This document shows, one piece after another, positions 6,509 through 14,665 of a stretch of 64,000 nucleotides of DNA. The position numbers and the translations under genes were made by a program. The notes beneath the pieces are model-generated. The model was not told the DNA's origin. It saw nothing but the letters and a program-made list of their open reading frames with translations, and did no database searches. Source of the DNA: Ignatzschineria ureiclastica (GTDB taxonomy: Bacteria > Pseudomonadota > Gammaproteobacteria > Cardiobacteriales > Wohlfahrtiimonadaceae); contig NZ_QEWQ01000003.1 of NCBI RefSeq assembly GCF_003121845.1, forward strand, positions 64,501 through 128,500, in the 5' to 3' direction. Position 1 is the stretch's first letter. Each line of letters begins with the position of its first letter.

Positions 6509-9004
6509 ATGCGATCGCCCATATTCTCAATGACTAGAAGTGTTAGCTATCTCCTATTGATAGGAAGTATTGTGTCATCTTATGCTGATGCGGTTGAATT
6601 TAATACAAGTGTATTACAATCCATGGGGTTAGAAAACATCGATCTCTCTGCTTTTAATGGAGATAATGAACAGTTTGCAGGGAAATACCTAGCAGATATT
6701 GAGCTTAATGAACAAAATCTTTACTACAATCACCCGATACATTTCTACATTAAAGATAATGAGAGTCGCGTCTGCTTTACTAGTGAACTCTTAAGCGATC
6801 TTCCCCTATCATCAGAATTACGATCAGGAGTCCAAAAAGAACCCTCGCATACTACTGATATCGGAAATTGTTATGCTTTTGAAGAGTATGATCCTGCTAT
6901 TCTAGTTGAATATGATGAAGAAAAACAGAAGCTTAAACTCCGTATTCCTCATGCTTATGTGGTAGACTTTGACAGCTATTGGATTCCCCCTAGCCAAAGG
7001 GATTACGGGATTAGTGGCTTAATATTGGATTATAATCTTCTCCAAACTTTCTCACATTCAAAAAACAATGGCTATAGCTATAGCAATAATCGATTTTCCA
7101 GTTATGGTGTAATGGGTTTTAATATTGGACGTTTCCGTTTTAGAACCAATTACCAGTATGATCCGAATGCCACCAAAAAATTTGAGCGCACCCAAACTTA
7201 TGCTTTTACCGATATTGGATCACTCAATGCACAACTCTATGTTGGTGAATTACGATCATCTACTAATCTATTTGAGTCCGTTCAATTCAAGGGTGCGACG
7301 CTTTTTACTGATGAAAACATGATGCCTAATTATCTTCAAGGTTATGCACCACAAATATCAGGCACAGCAAACTCTACTGCTATCGTAACTGTACGTCAAT
7401 ATAGTAACATTATTAAACAAATTCAAGTTCCACCAGGTCCTTTTACAATCAGAAATCTCCCCTCTTATATAAGTGGTATTGTGACTGTTACGGTAGAAGA
7501 GAGCGATGGACAAACTCATGAATTTGAAGTTGAACTCTCTTCTGTACCCTTTCTCACGCGACCAGGGGCATTTCGTTATAATGTTAACATTGGTGAACTC
7601 GATTCTAGATATGGCAGAAACAAAGTAAGAGATAAATTTATCACTACAGATGGTTCTTATGGCTTAAGCAATACAATATCTGTTAATGGTGGTATTAACT
7701 ATACTTTTAATCGAGACTATCAAGCTTATAGTCTTGGCTTAGGACTTAACCTCAACTTTTTAGGTGCACTCTCCTTCGATATTACTCGTTCTGAAAATAA
7801 GGTTGATCCTAATAAAAATTTATCTGGACAAAGTTATCGCTTCAATTATGCAAAACGGTTTAACCAAAATACTTCACTCAACCTTGTGGGTTATCGCTTT
7901 TCTAGTCGTGAATATACTACACTCAATAACTATGTTGATATGAAAAGTCATGATTATGAGCAATTACAACTGGAGAAGAACCGACTATCGTTAAGCGTCT
8001 CTCAATATATTCCAGATTTAGATCTCAGTGTTACGGCAACGGGATCTAAATCGACTTACTGGAACCAAAAAAGTAATTCCTACTATAATATTTCTTTCAG
8101 TAAAACAATCAACAAAGGGCTCTTTGAACGTACGAGAGTAACCTTCAATCTTGGTCATAACAGAAGTAGAGACTATAAAAATAATACCGTAGGGCTCTAC
8201 GTCAATATCCCATTAGGAAATGATGCGGGTAATATCTCTTATAACAATTCATATAATGGAGGAAGTGAGACTATATCACAACAGCTAACCTACTATAATA
8301 AGGGGTTAGGGGGTAACTACTCTGTTGGAGTTTCTATGAATAATAAACGAGACTTTAGTGGCTCGGTAGATTATGCTTTAAACGCTAACTATAATACGAA
8401 TCTCGCTTATGGTAATTTCAACAGTAATGTGAGTTATTCTGACCACCAACAATTTGCTAGCGCAAGCTTTAATGGTTCCTTAACCTTAACGCAACATGGT
8501 TTAGCTACTCATCCTTACGTTTTTGATGATAGCTCTCGTTTAATAGTTGATACAGATGTCTCGGGTGTAGGTTTTATTGGAAATAGTGCTAAATCCAATA
8601 TCTTTGGTTTAGCTGGTATTGCTAATATTCCAGATTATACTAAGCAGACCTATCTCATTGATAATGACAACCTTCCTAATAATGTTGATATTCCTGATAA
8701 TGTACTTGAAACGACATCAACTAAGGGCGCAATCATCTATCGTGATACACATGCTATTGGTGGTGAGAAAGCATTGGTGAGAATTATACTTCCTAATGGT
8801 GAGCATCCGCCTTTTGGTGCGACAATTTATCGCGAAAATGGCGCTGATACCGAAGTTGGGATGATTGCAGATAACGGATTAACCTATTTAGCAGGTCTCA
8901 ATAATAAATCTACATTTATTGTGAAATGGGGACTAGATCAATCTTGTAAATTACAAATCACATCCACAGACCTAGCTGATCTCAGCGACGTTATGTGTCA
9001 ATAG
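6509..9004 (+). CDS. Fimbrial outer-membrane usher protein
   Basis: This 831-residue FimD/PapC-family usher is the outer-membrane pore that accepts chaperone-pilin complexes and polymerises the fibre. It has a signal peptide ending near SSYADA, the N-terminal domain beginning EFNTSVLQSMG, and a long Tyr/Asn/Ser-rich barrel. The plug region contains QYSNIIKQIQVPPGPFTIRNLP, whose PPGPF motif is typical. C-terminal domains end in the Cys pair of SCKLQ...MCQ. The ATG at 6509 has AAGG about 9 bases upstream and starts the signal peptide; a TTG at 6479 is open but has no ribosome site. The stop lies 12 bp before the chaperone start, with AGGAGA between, so the two are cotranscribed. Confidence 0.95.
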   Translation: MRSPIFSMTRSVSYLLLIGSIVSSYADAVEFNTSVLQSMGLENIDLSAFNGDNEQFAGKYLADIELNEQNLYYNHPIHFYIKDNESRVCFTSELLSDLPLSSELRSGVQKEPSHTTDIGNCYAFEEYDPAILVEYDEEKQKLKLRIPHAYVVDFDSYWIPPSQRDYGISGLILDYNLLQTFSHSKNNGYSYSNNRFSSYGVMGFNIGRFRFRTNYQYDPNATKKFERTQTYAFTDIGSLNAQLYVGELRSSTNLFESVQFKGATLFTDENMMPNYLQGYAPQISGTANSTAIVTVRQYSNIIKQIQVPPGPFTIRNLPSYISGIVTVTVEESDGQTHEFEVELSSVPFLTRPGAFRYNVNIGELDSRYGRNKVRDKFITTDGSYGLSNTISVNGGINYTFNRDYQAYSLGLGLNLNFLGALSFDITRSENKVDPNKNLSGQSYRFNYAKRFNQNTSLNLVGYRFSSREYTTLNNYVDMKSHDYEQLQLEKNRLSLSVSQYIPDLDLSVTATGSKSTYWNQKSNSYYNISFSKTINKGLFERTRVTFNLGHNRSRDYKNNTVGLYVNIPLGNDAGNISYNNSYNGGSETISQQLTYYNKGLGGNYSVGVSMNNKRDFSGSVDYALNANYNTNLAYGNFNSNVSYSDHQQFASASFNGSLTLTQHGLATHPYVFDDSSRLIVDTDVSGVGFIGNSAKSNIFGLAGIANIPDYTKQTYLIDNDNLPNNVDIPDNVLETTSTKGAIIYRDTHAIGGEKALVRIILPNGEHPPFGATIYRENGADTEVGMIADNGLTYLAGLNNKSTFIVKWGLDQSCKLQITSTDLADLSDVMCQ

Positions 9005-9016
9005 GAGAAAACAAAC

Positions 9017-9724
9017 ATGAAAAAAAGACTCTTTATTCTAGCAATTGCACTACTTAATGTCTCTTTTGCTCAATTAACACTTGATAGAACCCGTATTATC
9101 TTTGATAAGGGTCAAACTAATTCACAATCTATTGTCGTCACTAATACAAGTAAAACTGAGCCTTTTTTAGCTCAATCTTGGATGGAAGATGAGCACAATA
9201 GAAAAATCGAAAGTCCACTCGTAGCCCTGCCTATTTTACAACGTGTCAATCCTGGGCAGAATAAACAAGTCAAAATCTCACTTGCAGGACAAGATAATCT
9301 GCCAACAGATCGCGAATCACTACTCTATTTTAATGTGTTAGGTGTTCCCCCTAAAAATAATCAAATAGAGAATCAGCTCAATATTGCTATCCAATCTAAA
9401 GTCAAACTCTTCTATCGCCCTAAAGGATTGAAGAAATATGCAAATAATGATTGGCTTAAAGAAATGCAGGTTAATAAGAATGGTAATAGTTATATTCTTG
9501 AGAATCCTACCCCCTATCATTTTGTAATCTTTGCAGTAAGTAATGGTTCAAAAGGAAAATTACAAGAAGATGACATTATAGTTAAACCTTTTGGTAAATC
9601 CACTGTCAATCGTTCACTTGGTAATAACCCCACATTTTACTTTATTAATGATTTTGGTGGGACAGTTTCACAGAGTTATCAGTGTAATGGAAATCACTGC
9701 ACACTAATGGCTGAATCAAACTAA
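9017..9724 (+). CDS. Periplasmic fimbrial chaperone
   Basis: This 235-residue PapD/FimC-type chaperone caps pilin grooves in the periplasm and hands subunits to the usher. Signal peptide MKKRLFILAIALLNVSFA; then LDRTRIIF with the conserved Arg, the signature LPTDRESLLYFNVLGVPP, and KLFYRP with the conserved Lys that anchors the pilin C-terminus. The F1-G1 region is short, as in FGS-type chaperones. The C-terminus holds a close Cys pair (CNGNHC). The gene lies after the usher rather than before it, the reverse of fim and pap order; it probably serves all pilins and the adhesin in this locus. Confidence 0.94.
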   Translation: MKKRLFILAIALLNVSFAQLTLDRTRIIFDKGQTNSQSIVVTNTSKTEPFLAQSWMEDEHNRKIESPLVALPILQRVNPGQNKQVKISLAGQDNLPTDRESLLYFNVLGVPPKNNQIENQLNIAIQSKVKLFYRPKGLKKYANNDWLKEMQVNKNGNSYILENPTPYHFVIFAVSNGSKGKLQEDDIIVKPFGKSTVNRSLGNNPTFYFINDFGGTVSQSYQCNGNHCTLMAESN

Positions 9725-9758
9725 TAATGAATGCTTCTTAAAAGGCAGGATGGTAAAT

Positions 9759-9806
9759 CCTCCCATTAATTATGGTATTACAGACTAATACATATTGAAT
9801 GGGAGG
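9759..9806 (+). other. Long hairpin between chaperone and adhesin genes
   Basis: CCTCCCATT (9759-9767) pairs with AATGGGAGG (9798-9806), and a second stem GTATTA/TAATAC lies inside. There is no T run, so it looks like an RNA-stability or translation-control element reducing adhesin output rather than a terminator. Confidence 0.5.
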
Positions 9807-9845
9807 CTAATGCTTAAATTACACAATGAGTAACTATTACATACT

Positions 9846-11006
9846 ATGCGCAAAACACTCTCTTCTTTAAAAAAAATTATTGCTAGCATAGGATTGGCAA
9901 TCCTTTTAATGAACTCTACACATATATTTGCTAGATCCTTTTGCCGAATTTCAAATATTGCAGCAATGGTTGGTAATGATCACCTAGATGTAACATATAC
10001 TTCAGGAATATCAGCAAATGTATCTATATTCGGAACAGTGGTAGCTAATCATAACTCAAGTCCATTCCAATTTGGCTACGATGTTACTTGCGTTTTTACA
10101 GAGTATGAGGACAGGCCATTAGAGGTGGTTCTCGAAGTTGATCGAGAGGGGCCCAATTATGATGCAACATTAGAAGAATTTCATAAGGTATATGATCCCA
10201 TCACACATGTAACAGATAACATGAATGTAATTGTAAAACTTGAAAAGGGAGTAACACCCGAGTGGTCAAGAAAGATTCTAACCACTCCTAAAGGCAATGG
10301 TCATAACCTCTATTTTTATTATCTTTGGGGAAATAATTCGAAGGAATATACCTTTAGAGTAAATATATCTTTTAGACCTGGTCTCTCATTTGACTCACAA
10401 AAGGAATATGATAAACCCTTAAGATTGTCATTTTCTCCATTGATCGCAAAAGTAACAGTGGGTCCAGGACCTACCGGTGCTGCCCGTGAAGAGCATATCC
10501 TCACAAAGATTGATTTTGATGTTGATCTTCTACCTGGAAGCGGGGAAGTCTCCCCTATCCCTGAATGTACAGGATCTGCATTTACTGTTATGACCCCTAA
10601 TACAGTATCTTTTGGAGGAATAGTAAAAAGAGAGGCTATGCAAGCAAATAAAGTATATAAGCAAAACTTTGAAGTAGCCTTAATAAAAATGGATGCAGGT
10701 GAAACTGGTTGTCCTGTAGATGTAACCCCTTATATTACCTTTGAAGCAGATTCTAATAAACTGCTAAATGAGAATAACCTTGATCTTGACAATGGAATGC
10801 AACTGAGACTCAAATTTGCAGACCAGATTGGTGAACCTAGGCTCATACAATTTGGAAAAGAGTATAAAAGTAAACTGATACCTGGAAGTGAAACCTTATA
10901 CGAGATCAGACAGAATTTTATAGCAGAAATTGAAAGAATCCCAGGTCAAAATATTAATGAGGGAACTTTTGAAGCTATAGTTCGTTATATAATCGAATAT
11001 CGCTAA
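9846..11006 (+). CDS. Two-domain fimbrial tip adhesin
   Basis: This is a 386-residue exported protein: signal peptide to about residue 29 (ending THIFA), an N-terminal domain of about 220 residues without recognisable family, and a C-terminal pilin domain from about residue 240. The pilin domain has CTGSAF, a later Cys in ETGCPVDV, and the terminal strand FEAIVRYIIEYR. The size and layout fit a FimH-like tip adhesin made in few copies, and the gene is last in the cluster. The ribosome site is poor, consistent with low expression. The C-terminal half is paralogous to the truncated gene at the left window edge. Ligand unknown. Confidence 0.8.
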   Translation: MRKTLSSLKKIIASIGLAILLMNSTHIFARSFCRISNIAAMVGNDHLDVTYTSGISANVSIFGTVVANHNSSPFQFGYDVTCVFTEYEDRPLEVVLEVDREGPNYDATLEEFHKVYDPITHVTDNMNVIVKLEKGVTPEWSRKILTTPKGNGHNLYFYYLWGNNSKEYTFRVNISFRPGLSFDSQKEYDKPLRLSFSPLIAKVTVGPGPTGAAREEHILTKIDFDVDLLPGSGEVSPIPECTGSAFTVMTPNTVSFGGIVKREAMQANKVYKQNFEVALIKMDAGETGCPVDVTPYITFEADSNKLLNENNLDLDNGMQLRLKFADQIGEPRLIQFGKEYKSKLIPGSETLYEIRQNFIAEIERIPGQNINEGTFEAIVRYIIEYR

Positions 11007-11075
11007 TAACTCTTGAAATACGGCTATCTACAACATGGACTACCTTTTTCAATATTAGTTATGATCGAATCTCAA

Positions 11076-11103
11076 GCGCTCTAACAGAGCGCTTTTTTTA
11101 TAT
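11076..11103 (+). terminator. Rho-independent terminator of the fimbrial operon
   Basis: The 9 bp perfect stem AAGCGCTCT/AGAGCGCTT with a 3-base loop is followed immediately by a run of T. It lies 70 bases past the adhesin stop. Confidence 0.9.
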
Positions 11104-11133
11104 TCTACGAATATTATCTATAACGATATCTAT

Positions 11134-11306
11134 TATCGTAAATTTAATTTAAGAAAAATGATTTTTAAACAGCTATTGTGGAGTTTTAAAAGAAGATAAA
11201 CCTGATTCACCAACACTTGCAAGATGCCGGATAGAATAGCTTCCTCACTTTTTACAGCTGATGCGCCGGCATTTAAATAGGCTTATTTTGAACCGATCTT
11301 ATTATA
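11134..11306 (+). repeat. Dispersed MITE-like repeat, copy B
   Basis: This 173 bp copy has left end TATCGTAAATTTAATTTAAG and right end ACCGATCTTATTATA. It includes the middle section AGCTATTGTGGA...AGAAGATAAACCTGA also found (inverted) in copy F. Its TATCG left end matches only copy A. It lies between the fimbrial terminator and tRNA-Ser. A weak further hairpin, GTACC/GGTAC followed by CTTTTT, occurs at 11334-11358. Confidence 0.85.
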
Positions 11307-11366
11307 TTTCTAATCTAATCTTTGACGAACAGGGTACCTGTAGAGGGTACGGCTTTTTGACAGATA

Positions 11367-11404
11367 ACAAAAAACCCTTGTAATTCATTGAATTAAACAA
11401 GGGT
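11367..11404 (-). terminator. Terminator of tRNA-Ser
   Basis: On the minus strand the stem ACCCTTGT/ACAAGGGT (11397-11404 with 11374-11381) is followed by TTTTTTG. It lies 12 bases past the tRNA 3' end. Confidence 0.75.
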
Positions 11405-11415
11405 CTTGATAAATA

Positions 11416-11506
11416 TGGCGGAGAAGGAGGGATTCGAACCCTCGATACGCTATTAACGTATATCCGCTTTCCAGGCGAACGCCTTCAGCCACTCGGCCAC
11501 TTCTCC
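11416..11506 (-). tRNA. tRNA-Ser (anticodon GGA)
   Basis: This 91-base gene folds as a type II tRNA with a long variable arm. Acceptor GGAGAAG pairs with CTTCTCC; the T-arm is GGGTTCGAATCCC, the anticodon loop contains TGGAAA (anticodon GGA, reading UCC/UCU), and the 3' CCA is encoded. Confidence 0.97.
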
Positions 11507-11604
11507 ATATTGATCTTCTACAGTAGTTTAGTTACCTCATGCAAGGCTTCTCACAAACTGAGTAGAGGCTGATAAGATACTAAATATTGCGCCTTTTGAC
11601 AAGT

Positions 11605-12333
11605 CTACTTGAGAAATAGATATCGCCCACGCCCCACAGAATATTCTAACGGTTGCTTACGTGTTTCAAATTGCGCATACCCTTCATGCAGATTATTCCA
11701 AAACTCATAATGAATGGAGTGTTTAGCGCGCTCTAAGCGTTCCGGCGTCATCTTAAATGGATAGGCTTGTACTTCTACATAAGTTTGTCCATTTTGTAGC
11801 GCCATCTCAACTAAGCGATAGATCTCATCGATCTGAGCATCAGTCATTGCATAACAGCCCACAGAATCACATTTACCATGTACCATTAAATAACTGCCTG
11901 TCCGCCCTAAAGAACGATCAAAGTTATTGGGAAATCCTAGATTAAAAGACTTATAGAAACGGCTATGAGGATTAAGCGAGGAGCGATAGACGCGATAGAA
12001 GCCCTCCGGAGATTGTAGATCACCTTCATACATCTTCGGCCCTAAGATCCCAGAGAAGTTACAGATCGGGTAATTGGCAAAATGGCGAAACTCTCGACTA
12101 TTGTTAGGTTTCATCCAGAGCTCAAGCATCCCCTCTTCTTTAAAGATTCGAATTAAGACCTCATCTCCCTGCTTCAAACCATAATCTTTTAATCGTGCAC
12201 TCAAACTTCCCCCTGAAATATAGGAAGGCCCTTGCGGTGCCGAACTACAAGCCACTAAAAAGAGGCCTATCGCACTCGATAAGCATAGCCATTTGATCCA
12301 TGTGAACTGTTTCATCCATTGAACGACTTGCAT
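11605..12333 (-). CDS. yafK: YafK/DpaA-like L,D-transpeptidase-fold lipoprotein
   Basis: This 242-residue YkuD-fold protein closely follows E. coli YafK (DpaA/LdtF), which releases Braun lipoprotein from peptidoglycan. It shares the patterns ICNFSGILGPK, QSPEGFYRVYR, GFPN-DR and the active site MVHGKCDSVGCYAMTD (His152, Cys160). Here the N-terminus carries a lipobox (FLVAC, Cys29), so the protein is predicted to be membrane-anchored. The ATG at 12333 is supported by AAGGA 8 bases upstream; starts further out lack a ribosome site. Whether it acts as amidase or transpeptidase cannot be read from sequence. It is the first gene past tRNA-Ser on this strand. Confidence 0.88.
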   Translation of the reverse strand: MQVVQWMKQFTWIKWLCLSSAIGLFLVACSSAPQGPSYISGGSLSARLKDYGLKQGDEVLIRIFKEEGMLELWMKPNNSREFRHFANYPICNFSGILGPKMYEGDLQSPEGFYRVYRSSLNPHSRFYKSFNLGFPNNFDRSLGRTGSYLMVHGKCDSVGCYAMTDAQIDEIYRLVEMALQNGQTYVEVQAYPFKMTPERLERAKHSIHYEFWNNLHEGYAQFETRKQPLEYSVGRGRYLFLK

Positions 12334-12386
12334 TGATAATTCCTTGTAGCTTCTTTGAGAGTAATGTAGAGCGAACTTAAACAGTA

Positions 12387-12416
12387 ACACCGCCGATGGC
12401 GATCCATCGACGGTGT
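12387..12416 (-). other. Stable hairpin upstream of yafK
   Basis: ACACCGCCGATGG pairs with CCATCGACGGTGT with one mismatch (loop of 4). It lies between the HisN-like stop and the yafK start. Without a T run it may be an imperfect terminator or a leader structure. Confidence 0.4.
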
Positions 12417-12528
12417 AGAAATATTATATAAAAAGCCGGCAATAAGAGGAATTAATTTCAGTTTAATTTCCGCTACACTCCGATTATTTTATCTCGTGGC
12501 TTCGATCTGTGACATAACGAATTCAATC

Positions 12529-13308
12529 TTAGAATTGTAAGATTTCCAAAGCCTGAGCATGTAGACTCGGTGTTGCCGCAAGGATTGTCGAAACGGAGAG
12601 GTCAATCGGCGAGCCATCAAGGGCTGTCATTTTACCGCCAGCTTCATTAACAATAATAGAGAGCGCCGCGATATCGAGAATATTGACATCAGATTCCACA
12701 ATTAGATCCACTTTTCCGGTGGCTAAGAAATGATATTGTAAGAAATCCCCAAAGCCTCGTGTTGAATTGACCTGCCCCACTAAATTCCCATAACGTGCCC
12801 ATTTTTCAGGATCTTGGGTTAAGCGTTTCAAATTCCCTGAAGAGAAGACCGCTTGGGAAAGCGTATCAATATCACTCACTGAAACTCGTTTCCCCTCTAA
12901 AAAAGCACCTTGCCCTTTAACCGCATAGATTCTCTCTCCGCCATTAAAGCAAGGAGCGGTTGAAACGCCGAGAATAATCTCCCCTCGAACCATCAAGGCA
13001 ATTTGACAAGAGAATAATGGCCGACCACGCACGAAGGCTTTCGTGCCATCAATGGGATCAATGAGCCAGATAAAATCAGACTCCATCTGCTTCTGCCCGC
13101 TCTCTTCCCCATAGAAACCATGTTCCGGAAATTGAGCAGAGATATGTTGATAGATCGCCTTTTCAACCGCAACATCCACTTCTGTCACCGGCGTCGCATC
13201 GGCTTTAATCTCAATTTTAAAAGCATTCTCTTCATAAGCGGTTTTAATTAATTGTCGGGCTATCTCTGACGCTTCTAAGGCACAATCTAAATAGGGTTGC
13301 ATCTCCAT
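12529..13308 (-). CDS. Inositol-monophosphatase-family phosphatase, HisN-like
   Basis: This 259-residue Mg-dependent phosphomonoesterase has the IMPase metal site: EES at 68-70, then DPIDGTKAF (Asp84, Asp87, Gly88, Thr89) and a C-terminal DVNILDIAA. The run DGTKAFVRGRPLFSCQIAL is characteristic of the HisN (histidinol-phosphatase) branch rather than SuhB or CysQ. Histidinol phosphatase is thus the best guess, but no his genes are nearby to confirm it. The start is ambiguous between ATG 13308 and ATG 13302; GGAAGAGAAGAG precedes both. It lies downstream of glyQ but is separated by a strong terminator, so probably has its own promoter. Confidence 0.8.
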   Translation of the reverse strand: MEMQPYLDCALEASEIARQLIKTAYEENAFKIEIKADATPVTEVDVAVEKAIYQHISAQFPEHGFYGEESGQKQMESDFIWLIDPIDGTKAFVRGRPLFSCQIALMVRGEIILGVSTAPCFNGGERIYAVKGQGAFLEGKRVSVSDIDTLSQAVFSSGNLKRLTQDPEKWARYGNLVGQVNSTRGFGDFLQYHFLATGKVDLIVESDVNILDIAALSIIVNEAGGKMTALDGSPIDLSVSTILAATPSLHAQALEILQF

Positions 13309-13398
13309 CTCTTCTCTTCCTCTATCAGTTAAATTGATTAATTCTTTCTCTATTCGTTATCTTCTATTCTTTATCTATAGAGTAGTAGATCAACATAA

Positions 13399-13444
13399 AA
13401 ATATAAAAATAGGTGCAAAAGTCTTATAACGCCTTTGCACCTAT
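13399..13444 (-). terminator. Terminator downstream of glyQ
   Basis: On the minus strand the 11 bp stem ATAGGTGCAAA/TTTGCACCTAT (13409-13419 with 13434-13444) is followed by TTTTTATATTTTTA. It ends the glyQ transcript about 100 bases past its stop. Confidence 0.8.
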
Positions 13445-13545
13445 CGATCATTCTTTATCTATAACTATCATGATAGCAATGAGGGATCATCTTCTTAATC
13501 ACCAAATCTATTATTCTATTAATTGTATTTAAGAAATCCACTACA

Positions 13546-14439
13546 TCACGATTGTTTTAACATAGGGAAGCCGAGCGCTTCACGGGATTCGTAATAGCTT
13601 TTTGCCACCATACCGGCCATCTTACGAACCCGTAAAATATAACCTTGACGCTCTGTCACTGAGATCGCTTTACGCGCATCGAGTAAGTTAAAGGCGTGAG
13701 AAGCTTTCAAGACCATCTCATACGCCGGCAATGCTAATTTAGCCTCTAATAGACGAGAAACTTCTTTCTCGTAGAAATTGAAAGAATTTAATAAAAATTC
13801 CACATCGGCATGGGAGAAGTTATAGTGCGATTGCTCCACCTCATTTTGATGGAATACATCGCCATAAGTGATGCGGCCTAAGGGGCCATCTGACCAGATA
13901 AGATCATAAACGCTCTCCACTTCTTGCACATACATCGCAAAACGCTCAAGACCGTAAGTAATCTCCCCTAATACCGGCTTACACTCTAAACCACCTGCTT
14001 GCTGGAAATAGGTAAATTGGGTCACTTCCATTCCATTGAGCCAGACTTCCCAACCTAAGCCCCATGCGCCTAATGTTGGAGATTCCCAGTCATCTTCCAC
14101 AAAGCGAATATCGTGCTTCGTAGGATCAATCCCTAAGGCTTTGAGAGAACCGAGATAGAGCTCTTGCATATTTTCAGGAGAAGGTTTAATCGCGACTTGG
14201 AACTGATAATAATGTTGTAGTCGATTCGGGTTTTCTCCATAACGACCATCCGTTGGCCGGCGTGAAGGTTGGACATAGGCAGCAGCCCAAGGCTCAGGGC
14301 CTAATGCACGAAGGAAAGTTGCGGTATGGAAAGTTCCGGCGCCCACTTCAATATCGTAAGGTTGTAATACCGCACAACCCTGCTCCGCCCAGTAGGTTTG
14401 GAGGGTAAAAATCATCTCTTGAAAGGTCATTTTTTTCAT
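13546..14439 (-). CDS. glyQ: Glycine-tRNA ligase alpha subunit
   Basis: This is the catalytic subunit of the heterotetrameric bacterial glycyl-tRNA synthetase, charging tRNA-Gly in the cytoplasm. The 297 residues match the family end to end: [73 protein letters not shown] and GLERFAMY are all recognisable. The usual partner glyS is not next to it; the next gene on this strand is the HisN-like phosphatase behind a terminator. The beta subunit must therefore be encoded outside the window. A truncated repeat copy lies between this gene and the upstream channel gene. Confidence 0.97.
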   Translation of the reverse strand: MKKMTFQEMIFTLQTYWAEQGCAVLQPYDIEVGAGTFHTATFLRALGPEPWAAAYVQPSRRPTDGRYGENPNRLQHYYQFQVAIKPSPENMQELYLGSLKALGIDPTKHDIRFVEDDWESPTLGAWGLGWEVWLNGMEVTQFTYFQQAGGLECKPVLGEITYGLERFAMYVQEVESVYDLIWSDGPLGRITYGDVFHQNEVEQSHYNFSHADVEFLLNSFNFYEKEVSRLLEAKLALPAYEMVLKASHAFNLLDARKAISVTERQGYILRVRKMAGMVAKSYYESREALGFPMLKQS

Positions 14440-14529
14440 ATTTTATTCTTTCTCTTCTTTCTTTTTAACGCGATCTTTTAAAATCTGTTTCTGCCAATTA
14501 TTTCACTAAAATCAATCTTATAAAATTAA

Positions 14530-14582
14530 TATAGTCATATCGGTTCAAAATAAGCTTATTCAAATGCCGGCGCATCAACTAT
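14530..14582 (-). repeat. Dispersed MITE-like repeat, truncated copy C
   Basis: Only the right-hand 53 bp of the element is present, in minus orientation: TATAGTCATATCGGTTCAAA, AATAAGCTTATTCAAATGCC and GGCGCATCAACT. Beyond that the sequence diverges. It sits between glyQ and the mscS-family gene. Confidence 0.75.
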
Positions 14583-14665
14583 GCTAGCTCATGACGCATC
14601 ATAGCGCCTATTATAACGAAACGCTATCCACAATGCTGAAGCGATTGAAGTCTTTTAAATCCACC

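Noticed and set aside
11334-11358. Second terminator after repeat copy B
   Set aside because: A 5 bp GTACC/GGTAC stem before CTTTTT is too weak and serves no obvious gene; mentioned only within the repeat entry.
11134-11506. Genomic island attachment at tRNA-Ser
   Set aside because: No integrase, no duplicated tRNA 3' end was found near 1-11 kb, and housekeeping genes (dksA, dapB) lie within the presumed island.
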